A DNA stretch of 64,000 nt from Novosphingobium resinovorum (GTDB lineage: Bacteria; Pseudomonadota; Alphaproteobacteria; Sphingomonadales; Sphingomonadaceae). Below, in pieces: positions 8,380 to 16,978 of the stretch. The stretch is taken from the NCBI RefSeq assembly GCF_027922145.1, contig NZ_BSFC01000021.1:1-64000 (forward strand). Reading direction: 5' to 3'. A model generated the notes under the pieces. That model worked only from the letters and a program-made list of their open reading frames with translations. It was not told the origin of the DNA and searched no databases. A program made the translations under genes and the position numbers. Positions within the stretch are counted from its first letter, which is position 1. Every line of letters begins with the position of its first letter.

Positions 8380-9939
8380 ATGACGCTTGAATCGCAGGCC
8401 AGGGAGGCGTTGCGGCAGGGGGACCTGCAAGGCGCGGGAGCAGCCGCTGCCGCTCTGGCGAAGGCTCGTCCGGACGAGCCGACAGGTTTCTTTCTGCTCG
8501 GTGTGGCAACTGCGGAGGCGGGCCAGATCGCGCGCGCGGTCCCGCTGCTCGAAGCGGCGGTCGCACGGGGGCCGCGGGCGGAGCATGTTGCGCAGCTTGC
8601 CAGGCTGCTGATCCTGTTGCGGCGCGACGGGGAGGCTGCCGAGGCCGCCCGGCAGGCCATGGCGCTGGGCCCCGACGATCCTCGCACTTTCGACACGATC
8701 GGTTGCGTGCTGGCGCGGCTGGGCGATCATGAGGCCTCGCTTGCCCCGTTCACTGCAGCGGTAGCGGGCGATCCGGACGATCTCGAATACCGATACAACC
8801 TTGCGGCGGCGAGCGGCTTTACCGCACGGATCGAGCAGGCGCGCTCGCATTACGAGACGATCCTTGAGACCGATCCGGGCAATGCGCGGGCGCACTATGC
8901 GCTCGCCATCCTGTCGCGGCAGACGCCTGAGGCCAATCACGTAGCTCGGCTGGACGCGGCGCTGGTTGCAGCGCGCGAGCCGGGCGATGCGCTGCGCATC
9001 CGCTATGCGCTGGCCAAGGAGCACGAGGACCTCGGCAATGCCACCGATGCGTTTCGTCACCTCTCGGCTGCCAACGGTGCGCACAAGCGCAGCGTCGGCT
9101 ACGACTTCACGCAGGACGCTGAGATCTTCGACGCGATCGATGCGGTATTCGCTTCCGGTGCTCCGGCGGGCGGCGCGGGACATGGCGGAGCCGCGCCGAT
9201 CTTCGTGGTGGGCATGCCGCGCACCGGGACCACGCTCGTCGATCGCATCCTGTCCTCGCACCGGGATGTGGAGGCGGCGGGGGAACTGCAGGCGATGCCG
9301 CTGGCGGTCAAGCAACTGGCGGGCACGCCGTCGCGCCGGGTCATCGATGCCGAGACCGTTGCAGCCAGTGCGGGAATTGACCCGGATAAACTGGGCGCGA
9401 CCTATCTCGAGCGCGCGGCCCATCATATCGCGCGGGCCAAGCCACGTTTCACTGACAAGCTGCCCGCGAACTTCCTCTATATTGGCCATATCGCGCGGGC
9501 TTTGCCCGATGCCCGGATCGTGTGCCTGCGCCGCAATCCGATGGATACGATCTGGAGCAACTACAAGAACCTGTTTGCCAGCCAGTCCGCCTATTACGCC
9601 TATTCGTACGATCTCATGGATACGGCGCGCTACTATGCACGGTTCGACCGGTTGATGGCGCTATGGCAAAAGCTATGGCCGGATCGGGTGTTGCAGCTGT
9701 CCTATGAAGCGCTTGTCGCAGATCAGGAAGGCGAGACGCGGCGTTTGCTGTCCCATTGCGGTCTTGAGTGGGACGAGGCCTGCCTGTCGTTCCACGAGAA
9801 CCGCGCCGCCGTCGCCACACCAAGCGCGGCGCAAGTCCGTCGGCCGATCAATGCCGATGCCGTTGAGCGTTGGCGCGCGCACGAGACCGAATTGGCGCCG
9901 GTGCGGACGTGGCTGGAAGGGCAGGGGATCGACGCGTGA
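8380..9939 (+). CDS. TPR-containing sulfotransferase family protein
   Basis: This 519-residue protein has an N-terminal half of helical TPR-like repeats (about residues 1-240, rich in Ala/Leu with repeated Y/A-L-A patterns) and a C-terminal sulfotransferase domain. The PAPS 5'-phosphosulfate loop is visible as FVVGMPRTGTTLVDRIL at about residue 272, and a later segment RIVCLRRNPMDTIWSNY is the usual 3'-phosphate motif. It should transfer sulfate from PAPS to an unknown acceptor. Such genes are often found beside TonB-dependent receptors in sphingomonads, as here. No clear ribosome binding site precedes ATG 8380. Confidence 0.88.
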   Translation: MTLESQAREALRQGDLQGAGAAAAALAKARPDEPTGFFLLGVATAEAGQIARAVPLLEAAVARGPRAEHVAQLARLLILLRRDGEAAEAARQAMALGPDDPRTFDTIGCVLARLGDHEASLAPFTAAVAGDPDDLEYRYNLAAASGFTARIEQARSHYETILETDPGNARAHYALAILSRQTPEANHVARLDAALVAAREPGDALRIRYALAKEHEDLGNATDAFRHLSAANGAHKRSVGYDFTQDAEIFDAIDAVFASGAPAGGAGHGGAAPIFVVGMPRTGTTLVDRILSSHRDVEAAGELQAMPLAVKQLAGTPSRRVIDAETVAASAGIDPDKLGATYLERAAHHIARAKPRFTDKLPANFLYIGHIARALPDARIVCLRRNPMDTIWSNYKNLFASQSAYYAYSYDLMDTARYYARFDRLMALWQKLWPDRVLQLSYEALVADQEGETRRLLSHCGLEWDEACLSFHENRAAVATPSAAQVRRPINADAVERWRAHETELAPVRTWLEGQGIDA

Positions 9940-9940
9940 C

Positions 9941-9972
9941 GTCATTGCGGACCTGGCGAAGCAATCACGAGT
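9941..9972. repeat. Degenerate half of the GTCATTGCGAG palindromic repeat
   Basis: GTCATTGCGG followed by GGCGAAGCAATCACG matches one arm of the palindromic repeat found intact at 16771, 18081 and 27265, with several substitutions and no second arm. It lies directly after the sulfotransferase stop. Confidence 0.45.
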
Positions 9973-9983
9973 TCGTGGCAGTG

Positions 9984-10020
9984 CCGGAGGCGCTCGCCCG
10001 TTTCGGGAAAGCGCCTCCGG
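9984..10020. terminator. Bidirectional terminator hairpin
   Basis: CCGGAGGCGCT (9984-9994) pairs perfectly with AGCGCCTCCGG (10010-10020), an 11-bp GC-rich stem. It sits between the convergent sulfotransferase and TonB-dependent receptor genes and can serve both. There is no long T-run. Confidence 0.65.
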
Positions 10021-10026
10021 TGATAC

Positions 10027-12483
10027 TCAGTACTTGATGCGCGCTTCCACGCCGACGGTGCGCGGATTGAGCACGGTCTGGCGATAGTAGCGCACCGCGA
10101 CACCATCGTTCACACCGATGCGCGAGCGGTCCTGACCGACCGAGACCACAGCGTACTTGTCGAAGATGTTGTTCGCGAAGAGGCTGACGGTGTACTTGTC
10201 GGTCTCGTACGAAAGCGTTGCGCGGTGCAGCACGTAGCCGGGGATCTTCGTGCCGTAGCCACGATCCCAGCCGAGGCGCGATACCACGTTGCCGCGGTAG
10301 GTCGCCGTCCAGTTGGCGCTGAACACGCCTTCGCCCATCGGCACCGTGTATGTCGCACCCAGGCTGCCCTGGTTCTTCGCCGAGCCGGGCAGTCGATCAC
10401 CCTTCAGCGCGTCGAGTTGCGTGAACTTGGGCCGAACGTCGTAGTCGTTGACGACTGTGCGCACGGTGATGATGCCGTCGACGTCCTCGGTCAGCTTGGC
10501 ATCCGTGTACGAGTACATGCCCTGGATCGTCAGGGCGGGCACCGGCTTGAACTGGAACGAGGTTTCGAAACCACGAGACTTCGCCGAGCCGCCGTTCACG
10601 GTGATGCCGGTGACGCCGTAATACGTGGCGGAATCGACCTGGATGCCCTGCCACTTGATGTCATAAACGTCGAAGTTGAAGGTCAGCTTGCGATCGAACA
10701 GCTGCATGCGGACGCCGATTTCGGCGTTCTTGGTCTTGTCCGGGCCGTACTGGACTTCGTTCGGCAGCGCGCAGGCATTCTGCTGATTGGCAGGAACCGG
10801 ATCGGGGCAGGGAGCGACGCGGTTCGGTCCGCCGATGCGATAGCCCTTGCTGTAGGTGCCGTAGATCATCAGGTCCGGCGTAAAGTTGTACGAGGTGTTG
10901 AACTTCCACACCCAGCCGTCCTGCGACGCCTTGCCGCCCGACGGATCGAGGTCGTAGGGGCTCAGCGGGTTGTCGTATTCGGGCGTATCGGGATCGTCGC
11001 CGCCGAGCGGCAGCGTCAGGGCGCCCTGAACCTCCGAGGAATACTTGAAGTAGCGAGCACCTGCCGTGACCTGCCATGCCGGTGTCACGCGGAACGTGCC
11101 TTCGCCGAAGATCGCCTTCTCGGTGACCTTAGACTTGGTGTAACTGACGTATTCGAGATCGTCGGGATTGACGAGCGGGTTCCCGTACCAATCCGCATCG
11201 CCGTAGAACGCGGTCAGCCCCGGCGTATGCTCGGCATAGTCGTTGTGGTACTTCTGCTGGTTGTAAAAGCCGCCCAGAACCCAGTTGAACGGCCCGCCGT
11301 GACGCGAGACGAGGCGAATTTCCTGGTTGATCTGCTTGCGGCGGCCATAGCTCTCATTCCAGCTGGAGAATGCCGGGAACGCCTCGTAGTCGTAGTCGAG
11401 GTCGAGCAGCAGGTCGGTGTTATCGCTCTGCGAGCGGGTGTGGACGTTGGTGTAAGCGGTCGTCGAGACGAGGTCGGCGATGTCCGCGAGGTTGGCGTTG
11501 ATCTCCATGCTGGCGAGGTGCGCGCGGCGGTTCACCGGTTCGGCGTAGCGGCTCGCGTTCTCGTACTTGCCAGAGCCCAGCACGCCCGCGCTGTTCGACT
11601 GGGCGCCGTCGGTCTTGGTACGCTGGAAGGCGTAAGTGAAGATGACCTTGAGGTCTTCGCTGGTCTGCAGCAGCAACTGGTTGCGCGTGGTGAAGGTCTT
11701 CTCGAAGTTGAGGTCTTCACGCTTGTGCAGGTTGGCGTTGTAGGCGTCGCCGGTCGGACGGCTGGTGCCGTTAGGTTGCGGGTCGGAGACGCCGGGCTCG
11801 TTGATCAGGAACGGGTAATCGATGAAGCCCGGATCGTAGTAGTACCCGGTCGCGCTGCGGAAGGCGATGTGGTCCTTGACGATCGGGATGTTGATCATCC
11901 CGTCGAGCTGGTAACCGAGGTCGGTCGCGTGGCTCTTGGTGAAGAGGCGGCCGTGGGCCTCGCTCTCGAAGGCGTCGGTATTGGGGCGGTTGGGGATGTA
12001 GCGGATAGCGCCCGCCAGCGTGCCGAGGCCGTAAAGCGTTCCCTGCGGGCCGAGCAGCGTCTCGACGCGTTCGATGTCGAGCAGCTTGAAGTCATAATAG
12101 AGCGGAACTTCGCCCAGATAGACGCCCAGCGAGTCGTCGTAGTTGGCGCCGCTCGAGGCCGTATCCGAGGCGTTCAGGCCGCGCAGGACGATAGAGCCGG
12201 TGCCGCCCGGGCCGGTGTCGGAGATGGTCAGGCCCGGCGTGAAGTCGGCGAGGTCGCGCACGTCGTCGATGCGCTGGCGCGCGATCTCGTCGGCGTCGAT
12301 CGCCGAGATGTTGATCGGCGTGTCCATGATCGTTGTGGCGCGGCGGGTGCCGGTGACGATGATGGCATCGCCCTCATCGGAAGCAGCGGCCGCTTCCTGC
12401 GCCACGGCGGGCATCGCGATCACGCTGCTCGTAATCATGGTTGCGGACAGAAGCCCTGCTCTCAGTTTCGCGCGATAAGTCAT
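10027..12483 (-). CDS. TonB-dependent outer membrane receptor
   Basis: This 818-residue outer membrane transporter has a signal peptide ending near residue 28 (MPAVAQE), a TonB-box-like stretch DAIIVTGTRR, and a plug domain (about 45-165) with VLRGLNASDT and the LLGPQGTLYGLGTLAGAIRYI motif. A long 22-strand barrel region ends in the aromatic-terminated VGVEARIKY. It should take up a scarce or large substrate using TonB energy. It lies 211 nt downstream of the sterol desaturase-like gene on the same strand and may be read from the same promoter. The plug resembles the polyphenol/iron-type receptors common in sphingomonads, but the ligand is unknown. Confidence 0.93.
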   Translation of the reverse strand: MTYRAKLRAGLLSATMITSSVIAMPAVAQEAAAASDEGDAIIVTGTRRATTIMDTPINISAIDADEIARQRIDDVRDLADFTPGLTISDTGPGGTGSIVLRGLNASDTASSGANYDDSLGVYLGEVPLYYDFKLLDIERVETLLGPQGTLYGLGTLAGAIRYIPNRPNTDAFESEAHGRLFTKSHATDLGYQLDGMINIPIVKDHIAFRSATGYYYDPGFIDYPFLINEPGVSDPQPNGTSRPTGDAYNANLHKREDLNFEKTFTTRNQLLLQTSEDLKVIFTYAFQRTKTDGAQSNSAGVLGSGKYENASRYAEPVNRRAHLASMEINANLADIADLVSTTAYTNVHTRSQSDNTDLLLDLDYDYEAFPAFSSWNESYGRRKQINQEIRLVSRHGGPFNWVLGGFYNQQKYHNDYAEHTPGLTAFYGDADWYGNPLVNPDDLEYVSYTKSKVTEKAIFGEGTFRVTPAWQVTAGARYFKYSSEVQGALTLPLGGDDPDTPEYDNPLSPYDLDPSGGKASQDGWVWKFNTSYNFTPDLMIYGTYSKGYRIGGPNRVAPCPDPVPANQQNACALPNEVQYGPDKTKNAEIGVRMQLFDRKLTFNFDVYDIKWQGIQVDSATYYGVTGITVNGGSAKSRGFETSFQFKPVPALTIQGMYSYTDAKLTEDVDGIITVRTVVNDYDVRPKFTQLDALKGDRLPGSAKNQGSLGATYTVPMGEGVFSANWTATYRGNVVSRLGWDRGYGTKIPGYVLHRATLSYETDKYTVSLFANNIFDKYAVVSVGQDRSRIGVNDGVAVRYYRQTVLNPRTVGVEARIKY

Positions 12484-12694
12484 GTGCTTCCCCAGTTTCG
12501 GTTGACGTGCCCCGGTCCCGGCACGCTCCTTGGTCGCGCCCGGTGGGTGTGTATGTGAGGACCCTCATTCGTACGCCGGCCATCGCTTTGCGGATGTCGT
12601 GCCGACGCGCTTGCACTGCCCTCGGCCTTGAATGCCGCCGAGGTGTTCGCTCCCGTGATGCGTTGAATTATTACTGCGGCTCGGTTGGCCGTTT

Positions 12695-13645
12695 TCAGTT
12701 GGCAGGCTGTGCGGTTTCGCCGCGCGCTGCCCTGATCCGTTCGATCAGGGGCTGGAACGGGAACAGGAACTGCTCCCGGATGGACAGGCGCCTGAGATCG
12801 TCCTGCCCGACGACGCTGGCTTCACCTTCCTTGTAGGTGCCGAAGATGCGATCGAGCAGGATCAGCGAATTGCCGTAGTTGCAGCGCGTACTCTGGTAAT
12901 CGGTCGAGTGATGCAGGCTGTGATGTCGGATCGTGGTGAAGAAGAAGGAATAGAACAGCGGCGGATCGGAGCGCACGTTGGCATGCGCGAACGTCGACAC
13001 GACGTTCAGGATGTTGAAGCCGCAGAACAGCGCGGTCGGCGAGAGGTCGAACAGCGCCAGCACGCTCAGGCTGATCAGGAACAGCTCGATCGGATTGCCG
13101 ACTGCGCCTTTGGCGGCATTGAGCTGGGTTATGTGGTGGTGCGGCGCGTGGGTCAGCCAGAACGGCGTCGAATTGTGCATCAGGCGATGCATCCAGTACT
13201 GGCCGAACTCCATGACGAAGACCACCAGCGCCACTTGCAGCAGCCAGGGCATGTGCATCGCCCACTGCGTGGTGATGCCGAGCGATTTCTTGACGGCCTG
13301 CAGCGGTTCCTCGGCCAGCGCGGTCGCGGTCCAGGAAATGACGGTGGCGCTCAGCACGACGTAGAACAGGTCGGTGAAGAACTCACGCCAGTTCATGCGC
13401 CATCCGGCGTGCCGCTCATGCACGAACTCGAGGCCCAGCACGACGACGGTGATCAGCGCGGAAGTGACGATGATCGTCCAGCCGTTGTCGGTCAGCGCCT
13501 TGGGCGCGAAAGCCCAGAACGCAACGATCACGGCGACGAACGCCGGAGGCACGAGGTTGAAGATCTTCTGCTTCACGCCGTCATCGTTCGCGAAGGCAGC
13601 CGCATCGTTCGAGAGAACCGTGTTGCGGACTGGCAGTTGTTCCAT
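12695..13645 (-). CDS. Sterol desaturase/fatty acid hydroxylase superfamily di-iron oxygenase
   Basis: This 316-residue membrane enzyme shows the histidine boxes of the superfamily: HRLMH, HAPHHH, HANVRSD and HHSLHHS, with about four hydrophobic segments between residues 35 and 215. The family uses a non-heme di-iron centre and O2 to hydroxylate or desaturate aliphatic substrates. I start it at ATG 13645 (MEQLPVRN) because the 63 further in-frame residues are low-complexity and basic; a GGGGGG stretch precedes this ATG. A 28-bp operator shared with the RHH-regulated island lies about 98 nt upstream, so it is probably part of that regulon. The substrate is unknown. Confidence 0.88.
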   Translation of the reverse strand: MEQLPVRNTVLSNDAAAFANDDGVKQKIFNLVPPAFVAVIVAFWAFAPKALTDNGWTIIVTSALITVVVLGLEFVHERHAGWRMNWREFFTDLFYVVLSATVISWTATALAEEPLQAVKKSLGITTQWAMHMPWLLQVALVVFVMEFGQYWMHRLMHNSTPFWLTHAPHHHITQLNAAKGAVGNPIELFLISLSVLALFDLSPTALFCGFNILNVVSTFAHANVRSDPPLFYSFFFTTIRHHSLHHSTDYQSTRCNYGNSLILLDRIFGTYKEGEASVVGQDDLRRLSIREQFLFPFQPLIERIRAARGETAQPAN

Positions 13646-13742
13646 CGAAAACCCCCCATCCAGACCGGTGGACCGGCCTGCTGTTACAAGATTCTCTCTC
13701 CCCGTTTCTTCGCTCTGACCGGCGATTTGATACAAGCTATGG

Positions 13743-13770
13743 ATATTACGTTTCTCGTCAAGCGTATTAA
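13743..13770. promoter_or_regulatory. Candidate RHH (NikR-like) operator upstream of the sterol desaturase-like gene
   Basis: ATATTAC-N14-GTATTAA, the same 28-bp layout as the sites at 16095, 16892 and 19879. It is about 98 nt upstream of the oxygenase start. The right half differs from the perfect inverted repeat by one internal base. Confidence 0.6.
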
Positions 13771-13866
13771 TTGAAGGCTGTGCGTTTTGGTGACGAGGCG
13801 CGGGAAATCGCGCTGGAGCGTGGTTTTTGTGCATCTGCGTAACACGCTTGTCGTCCGCAGATGCGC

Positions 13867-13895
13867 TCGGCGGCGCGTATCCGGCGCGCCGCCGA
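13867..13895. terminator. Hairpin after the MBL-fold gene
   Basis: TCGGCGGCGCG pairs with CGCGCCGCCGA (11 bp) around a 7-nt loop just downstream of the minus-strand gene ending at 13907. It has no T-run. It could end the MBL operon before the oxygenase promoter. Confidence 0.5.
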
Positions 13896-13906
13896 TTCGG
13901 GCACCG

Positions 13907-14917
13907 TCAGTAGCGGTAGGGATTCTTGTCGATCGTCGTCGTCCCGCGCGTCTGGTTGCACAGGAAGACGGTGCCGGTGAAGTAGATGCCGGGCTCGGTG
14001 ATCTTCTGCGCATAGGCCCAGGCCTCGCGCAGCTGCTGCACGGTCATCTGCACCGGCGCCTCGTCGGGCTGATAGGTCATGCCGTACGCGTAGTCCTCGC
14101 CGTCCTTGCTGATCTCGACGTGGCAGCCCATGACGTGCGTGACGGGGTGCGTGTCGCAGAACTGGATCAGGCGCTTCATGCTGTCGAACCACGGTTCCCA
14201 GAAGCTGATGTAGCAGCGGCCTCGATAGAACATGTCCCCGGTATAGAGGATCTGCGTGTAGCTGTCGTAGTACGCGAACTCGGAAACGACGTGCCCCGGC
14301 GAGCCCCAGATCAGGACCTCGCGCCCGCCGAGGTCGAGGGTCACGCGCTCCTCGGGGAAATTGGTCATGCCCCAGAAGCCGACCATCTCCTCGTGCGTGA
14401 GGCCCATGTAGCGGGTGTTGGGGCGGTCGGCGAACTGGTTGGTCGCGGCGTAGTGGTCGTCGTGGAGATGGCTGAACGCCACCAGCAGTTCGAGGCTGGC
14501 CGGATCGCGCCCGTTGCGGCGGCACCAGTCCTCGATGCACTGGTCGACCACGGCTCGCAGATCGTAGTCGTTGCGCAGTTGCACGTAGCCTTCATCCAGC
14601 AGCAGCACGCGGTCGTTGCCGAAATAGAGCGGTGCGAACGGAGCCTCGTAACTGTAGGCCTTGTTCTGGCGCAGGATCGCGGTGTGCGGATTGTACCAGT
14701 GGACCTGCACCGGCGGGTCGGTGTTGTCGATGCAGGACGACGAGCCGCAGATCCACTTGTCCGGGAAAGTGCCGGTCGCGGGCAGGTTGGCCTTGAAGTC
14801 GATCGGCGGCGGGCGTGTCGCGGCGGAGGCGGCGTCGGACAGCCCGGTCAGCGCGGCGCCGGTCAGCGGCACGGCGGCGATGGCGGCGTTGTAGGTCAGG
14901 AAGGCGCGTCGATCCAC
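13907..14917 (-). CDS. Exported MBL-fold metallo-hydrolase
   Basis: This 336-residue protein has a Tat-like N terminus (MDRRAFLTYN then a hydrophobic stretch to about residue 33). The metallo-beta-lactamase motif HLHDDH is complete at residues 150-155. Further ligands are the His in SPGHVV, the Asp in YTGDMFYRGR and the His in GCHVE. It should hydrolyse an unknown substrate in the periplasm with one or two metal ions. It follows the related gene at 14947 by 29 nt on the same strand, and both probably share the promoter next to the operator at 16095. Confidence 0.88.
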   Translation of the reverse strand: MDRRAFLTYNAAIAAVPLTGAALTGLSDAASAATRPPPIDFKANLPATGTFPDKWICGSSSCIDNTDPPVQVHWYNPHTAILRQNKAYSYEAPFAPLYFGNDRVLLLDEGYVQLRNDYDLRAVVDQCIEDWCRRNGRDPASLELLVAFSHLHDDHYAATNQFADRPNTRYMGLTHEEMVGFWGMTNFPEERVTLDLGGREVLIWGSPGHVVSEFAYYDSYTQILYTGDMFYRGRCYISFWEPWFDSMKRLIQFCDTHPVTHVMGCHVEISKDGEDYAYGMTYQPDEAPVQMTVQQLREAWAYAQKITEPGIYFTGTVFLCNQTRGTTTIDKNPYRY

Positions 14918-14946
14918 GACAGGGCTCCTTGTATGGGAAAGTGGCG

Positions 14947-16068
14947 TCAGAACGGGTGCGGGGCGCGGATGTTGGGCACGCCCTCGGGCCAGATCGGGGT
15001 GCGCTGGTCCGGACTGACGCCGTTGAACAGCACGAAGTCGGGGCGGATCAGCATCATGTCCTTGCCCTGCACCGCGCGGGCGGCCTCAAGCGCTTCGTCG
15101 ATCAGGTTCGGCGTCATTTCGAGCACTCGCTCGTAGGGCTTGAAGGTGGCGAAGCGCGGGTAATACTTGCCCGGCACGAACATCATCTCGATGTGTCCGC
15201 CCAGCAGCCACTTCACCGGATTGGCGGCGGCGAAAGCCTTGAGCCTTTCCAGCGAGGCGACGAAATCGGTGTCGTTGCCGATGTTGATCTTGCCGGGGAA
15301 CAGCAGGTCGCCGGTGAACAGCAGGTCGCAGTAGGGATCGTAGAAGCTCACCCCGTCCTTGTGCGTGCCGGGGGTCGGGACGACCGTGATCACGCGATCG
15401 CCGAGGTCGATCCTGCCGGTGCCCGAAGGCCAGTTCGCGATGCCGTAGGTCTTCTGCATCAGCGCCAGCGGCTTGGGGACGATCGTGGTGTCCGGCCGGT
15501 CGGCGAACTGGACGAGGCCCTGGTTCTGCGCGATGTCCTCGGCCGAGGTGAGCGCGACGGTCAGCGGCACTTTGCTGCGCCCGCGCGCCTTTACCCAGCG
15601 CGCGATTATCGCATCCACCGTCTCACGCAGGGGGTAATGCGCGGCGTTGGCGGTGGCGCCGGTGTCGATCAGCAGCGCGCCCTTGTTGCCGAACAGCAGG
15701 TACGTGAACGGCGCCTCCCAGTGGACGCACACGTTCTGGCGCAGCACGAAAGTATCCTCGTTGTACTGCACCACCTGCACGCGCGGATCGCGGTTCTTTG
15801 CCGCGACGTTGGAGCCGTAAGTCCAGCGGAACGAGAGGCTGCCTGCCGCCGGTCCGTCGCAGGCATAGTCGTGCGTGACCGGTCTAGTGCGGTGCAGCGG
15901 CAAGGCGCTGTCGGTATTACGCACGCCCGGCGGGTTGTACCCCAGCGCCGGGTTGCCGTTGGGATAGGCGCGCCCGGTGGCGGCCTGCGAACTGCCGGAA
16001 AACCCCGTGCTACGGGTAGGACTCTGTGCCAAGAAATGCCCCCACACTGGCTGCGAGCGGGTGAACAC
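14947..16068 (-). CDS. MBL-fold protein with a degenerate metal-binding motif
   Basis: This paralogue of the downstream MBL gene aligns through NxxTxxLRQN, EAPFTYLLFGN, QFADRPDT and TGDLLFPGK. Where the neighbour has SHLHDDHY, this protein has TSAEDIAQN: the three histidines of HxHxDH are replaced and only the first Asp remains. The His in PGTHKDG, the Asp in TGDLL and the His in GGHIEM are kept. The longest frame begins at GTG 16068 with 373 residues and no clear signal peptide; TTG 16032 with a GGGGG stretch upstream is an alternative start. It may be inactive, may use a different metal site, or may regulate its partner. Confidence 0.82.
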   Translation of the reverse strand: MFTRSQPVWGHFLAQSPTRSTGFSGSSQAATGRAYPNGNPALGYNPPGVRNTDSALPLHRTRPVTHDYACDGPAAGSLSFRWTYGSNVAAKNRDPRVQVVQYNEDTFVLRQNVCVHWEAPFTYLLFGNKGALLIDTGATANAAHYPLRETVDAIIARWVKARGRSKVPLTVALTSAEDIAQNQGLVQFADRPDTTIVPKPLALMQKTYGIANWPSGTGRIDLGDRVITVVPTPGTHKDGVSFYDPYCDLLFTGDLLFPGKINIGNDTDFVASLERLKAFAAANPVKWLLGGHIEMMFVPGKYYPRFATFKPYERVLEMTPNLIDEALEAARAVQGKDMMLIRPDFVLFNGVSPDQRTPIWPEGVPNIRAPHPF

Positions 16069-16094
16069 CGGCTCGATCTCGGGTCAGCTTATCG

Positions 16095-16122
16095 ATATTA
16101 CAAAACGTGACAACGGTATTAT
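16095..16122. promoter_or_regulatory. Candidate RHH operator between the MBL operon and RHH regulator 1
   Basis: ATATTAC-N14-GTATTAT, 28 bp, in the 166-bp divergent region between the MBL-fold gene at 14947-16068 (minus) and the regulator at 16235 (plus). It could control both directions, including autoregulation. The 28-bp span equals that of the classical NikR operator (GTATGA-N16-TCATAC), although the half-site sequence differs. Confidence 0.6.
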
Positions 16123-16234
16123 TTTTGTGCGATGAGAGTATCACTCCACCGCCGACTGCGCCTCCAACTGCTGCTGTCATCGGCGGCAAGGTTGGTATAG
16201 GGGAGGGCTGTTGTTGTTCCAGAAAGGGCGCCGC

Positions 16235-16744
16235 TTGAGCACCGATCCCGCCAGTCTTGCCCGGCTCTCCATGAGCCTTCCCGCAGACCTGTTCCGCCAG
16301 CTGGATGCCATGGTGGAGGAGCGCGGGCTGCCCTCGCGCTCGCAGCTGATCGCCGAACTGATCCGCCACGCCCTTGCCGAGCATGAGGCTTTGACCCGGC
16401 CGGAAGAGATGCTCGCGGGAACGATCACGCTGGTCTACCGGGGCGACAAGGGGCGGGTGCGCCACCAGCTGGCGCAGAGCCAGGCGGAATACCTGAAGGA
16501 AGTGATCTCCTCGCAGCACGTCTTCCTTGAGGACGACCAGTCGATGGAAGTCCTGCTGGTGCAGGGCCCGGCCGAGCGGCTGAAGGAACTGTGCGACGCG
16601 CTGCGCGCCATTCGCGGCGTCCACCAGCTGCAGCTGGTCACCACCACCGCGCTGCTGCCGCCGCTGCACGAGCAGGATGAAGTCGCCGCGAAGGTTGCCG
16701 AAACCCCGCGCAGGCCGCAGCCGAAGGACGAAGTGGCGGCCTGA
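16235..16744 (+). CDS. NikR-like ribbon-helix-helix regulator 1
   Basis: This 169-residue regulator has an N-terminal ribbon-helix-helix (ARLSMSLPADLFRQLD...SRSQLIAELIRHAL, about residues 9-46) and a C-terminal ACT-like ligand domain as in NikR. I start it at TTG 16235, six bases after an AAAGGG ribosome binding site, because the paralogue at 19924 starts at the same aligned position. The NikR nickel ligands (H76, H87, H89, C95 in E. coli) are mostly absent: only the His in SQHVF (residue 95) is kept, and the others are not His or Cys. The effector is therefore probably not nickel. It likely binds the four TATTAC-N14-GTAATA sites nearby. Confidence 0.87.
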   Translation: MSTDPASLARLSMSLPADLFRQLDAMVEERGLPSRSQLIAELIRHALAEHEALTRPEEMLAGTITLVYRGDKGRVRHQLAQSQAEYLKEVISSQHVFLEDDQSMEVLLVQGPAERLKELCDALRAIRGVHQLQLVTTTALLPPLHEQDEVAAKVAETPRRPQPKDEVAA

Positions 16745-16770
16745 AGACTTCGTATCGGTAGCCCTTCTTC

Positions 16771-16845
16771 GTCATTGCGAGCGTAGCGAAGCAATCCAGG
16801 GCGGCGTCCAACCTCCCTGGATTGCTTCGCTACGCTCGCAATGAC
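16771..16845. repeat. Intergenic palindromic repeat, GTCATTGCGAG family
   Basis: Two near-perfect inverted arms, GTCATTGCGAGCGTAGCGAA onwards and its complement ending CGCTCGCAATGAC, flank a short variable centre. Copies occur at 18081 and 27265, and a short one at 56322. The RNA would form a long hairpin that could end transcription of the upstream regulator gene. Confidence 0.85.
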
Positions 16846-16891
16846 TAAGGTGGAGGGTGGCTCGCCGGCGGGCAGCGTACTCTGCGCGCAA

Positions 16892-16919
16892 GTATTACAA
16901 AAATCGCGCACCGTAATAA
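16892..16919. promoter_or_regulatory. Candidate RHH operator upstream of the ABC transporter
   Basis: GTATTAC-N14-GTAATAA, one of the two best inverted-repeat copies. It lies 60-87 nt upstream of the binding-protein start at 16979 and after the palindromic repeat, in the expected promoter position. Confidence 0.65.
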
Positions 16920-16978
16920 TTTTCGATGGACAAGGACCCGAATCGCAGCAATGTTGCACTGCGAAAGGGGACCGAGTC

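Noticed and set aside
10225..12558. Long open frame (777 codons) opposite the first TonB-dependent receptor
   Set aside because: It has a repetitive Val/Arg/Gly/Asp composition and no family features; the receptor on the minus strand explains the region fully.
12669..12674. Fifth RHH operator before the TonB-dependent receptor
   Set aside because: A TATTAC half-site is present, but the sequence 14 nt further (CCGTTTT) does not match the second half.
16745..16978. Guanidine riboswitch upstream of the ABC transporter
   Set aside because: No ykkC-like conserved segments were found by eye; the only similarity is GGACCGAG near the start. The region is explained by a palindromic repeat and an RHH operator. 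A covariance search would be decisive.
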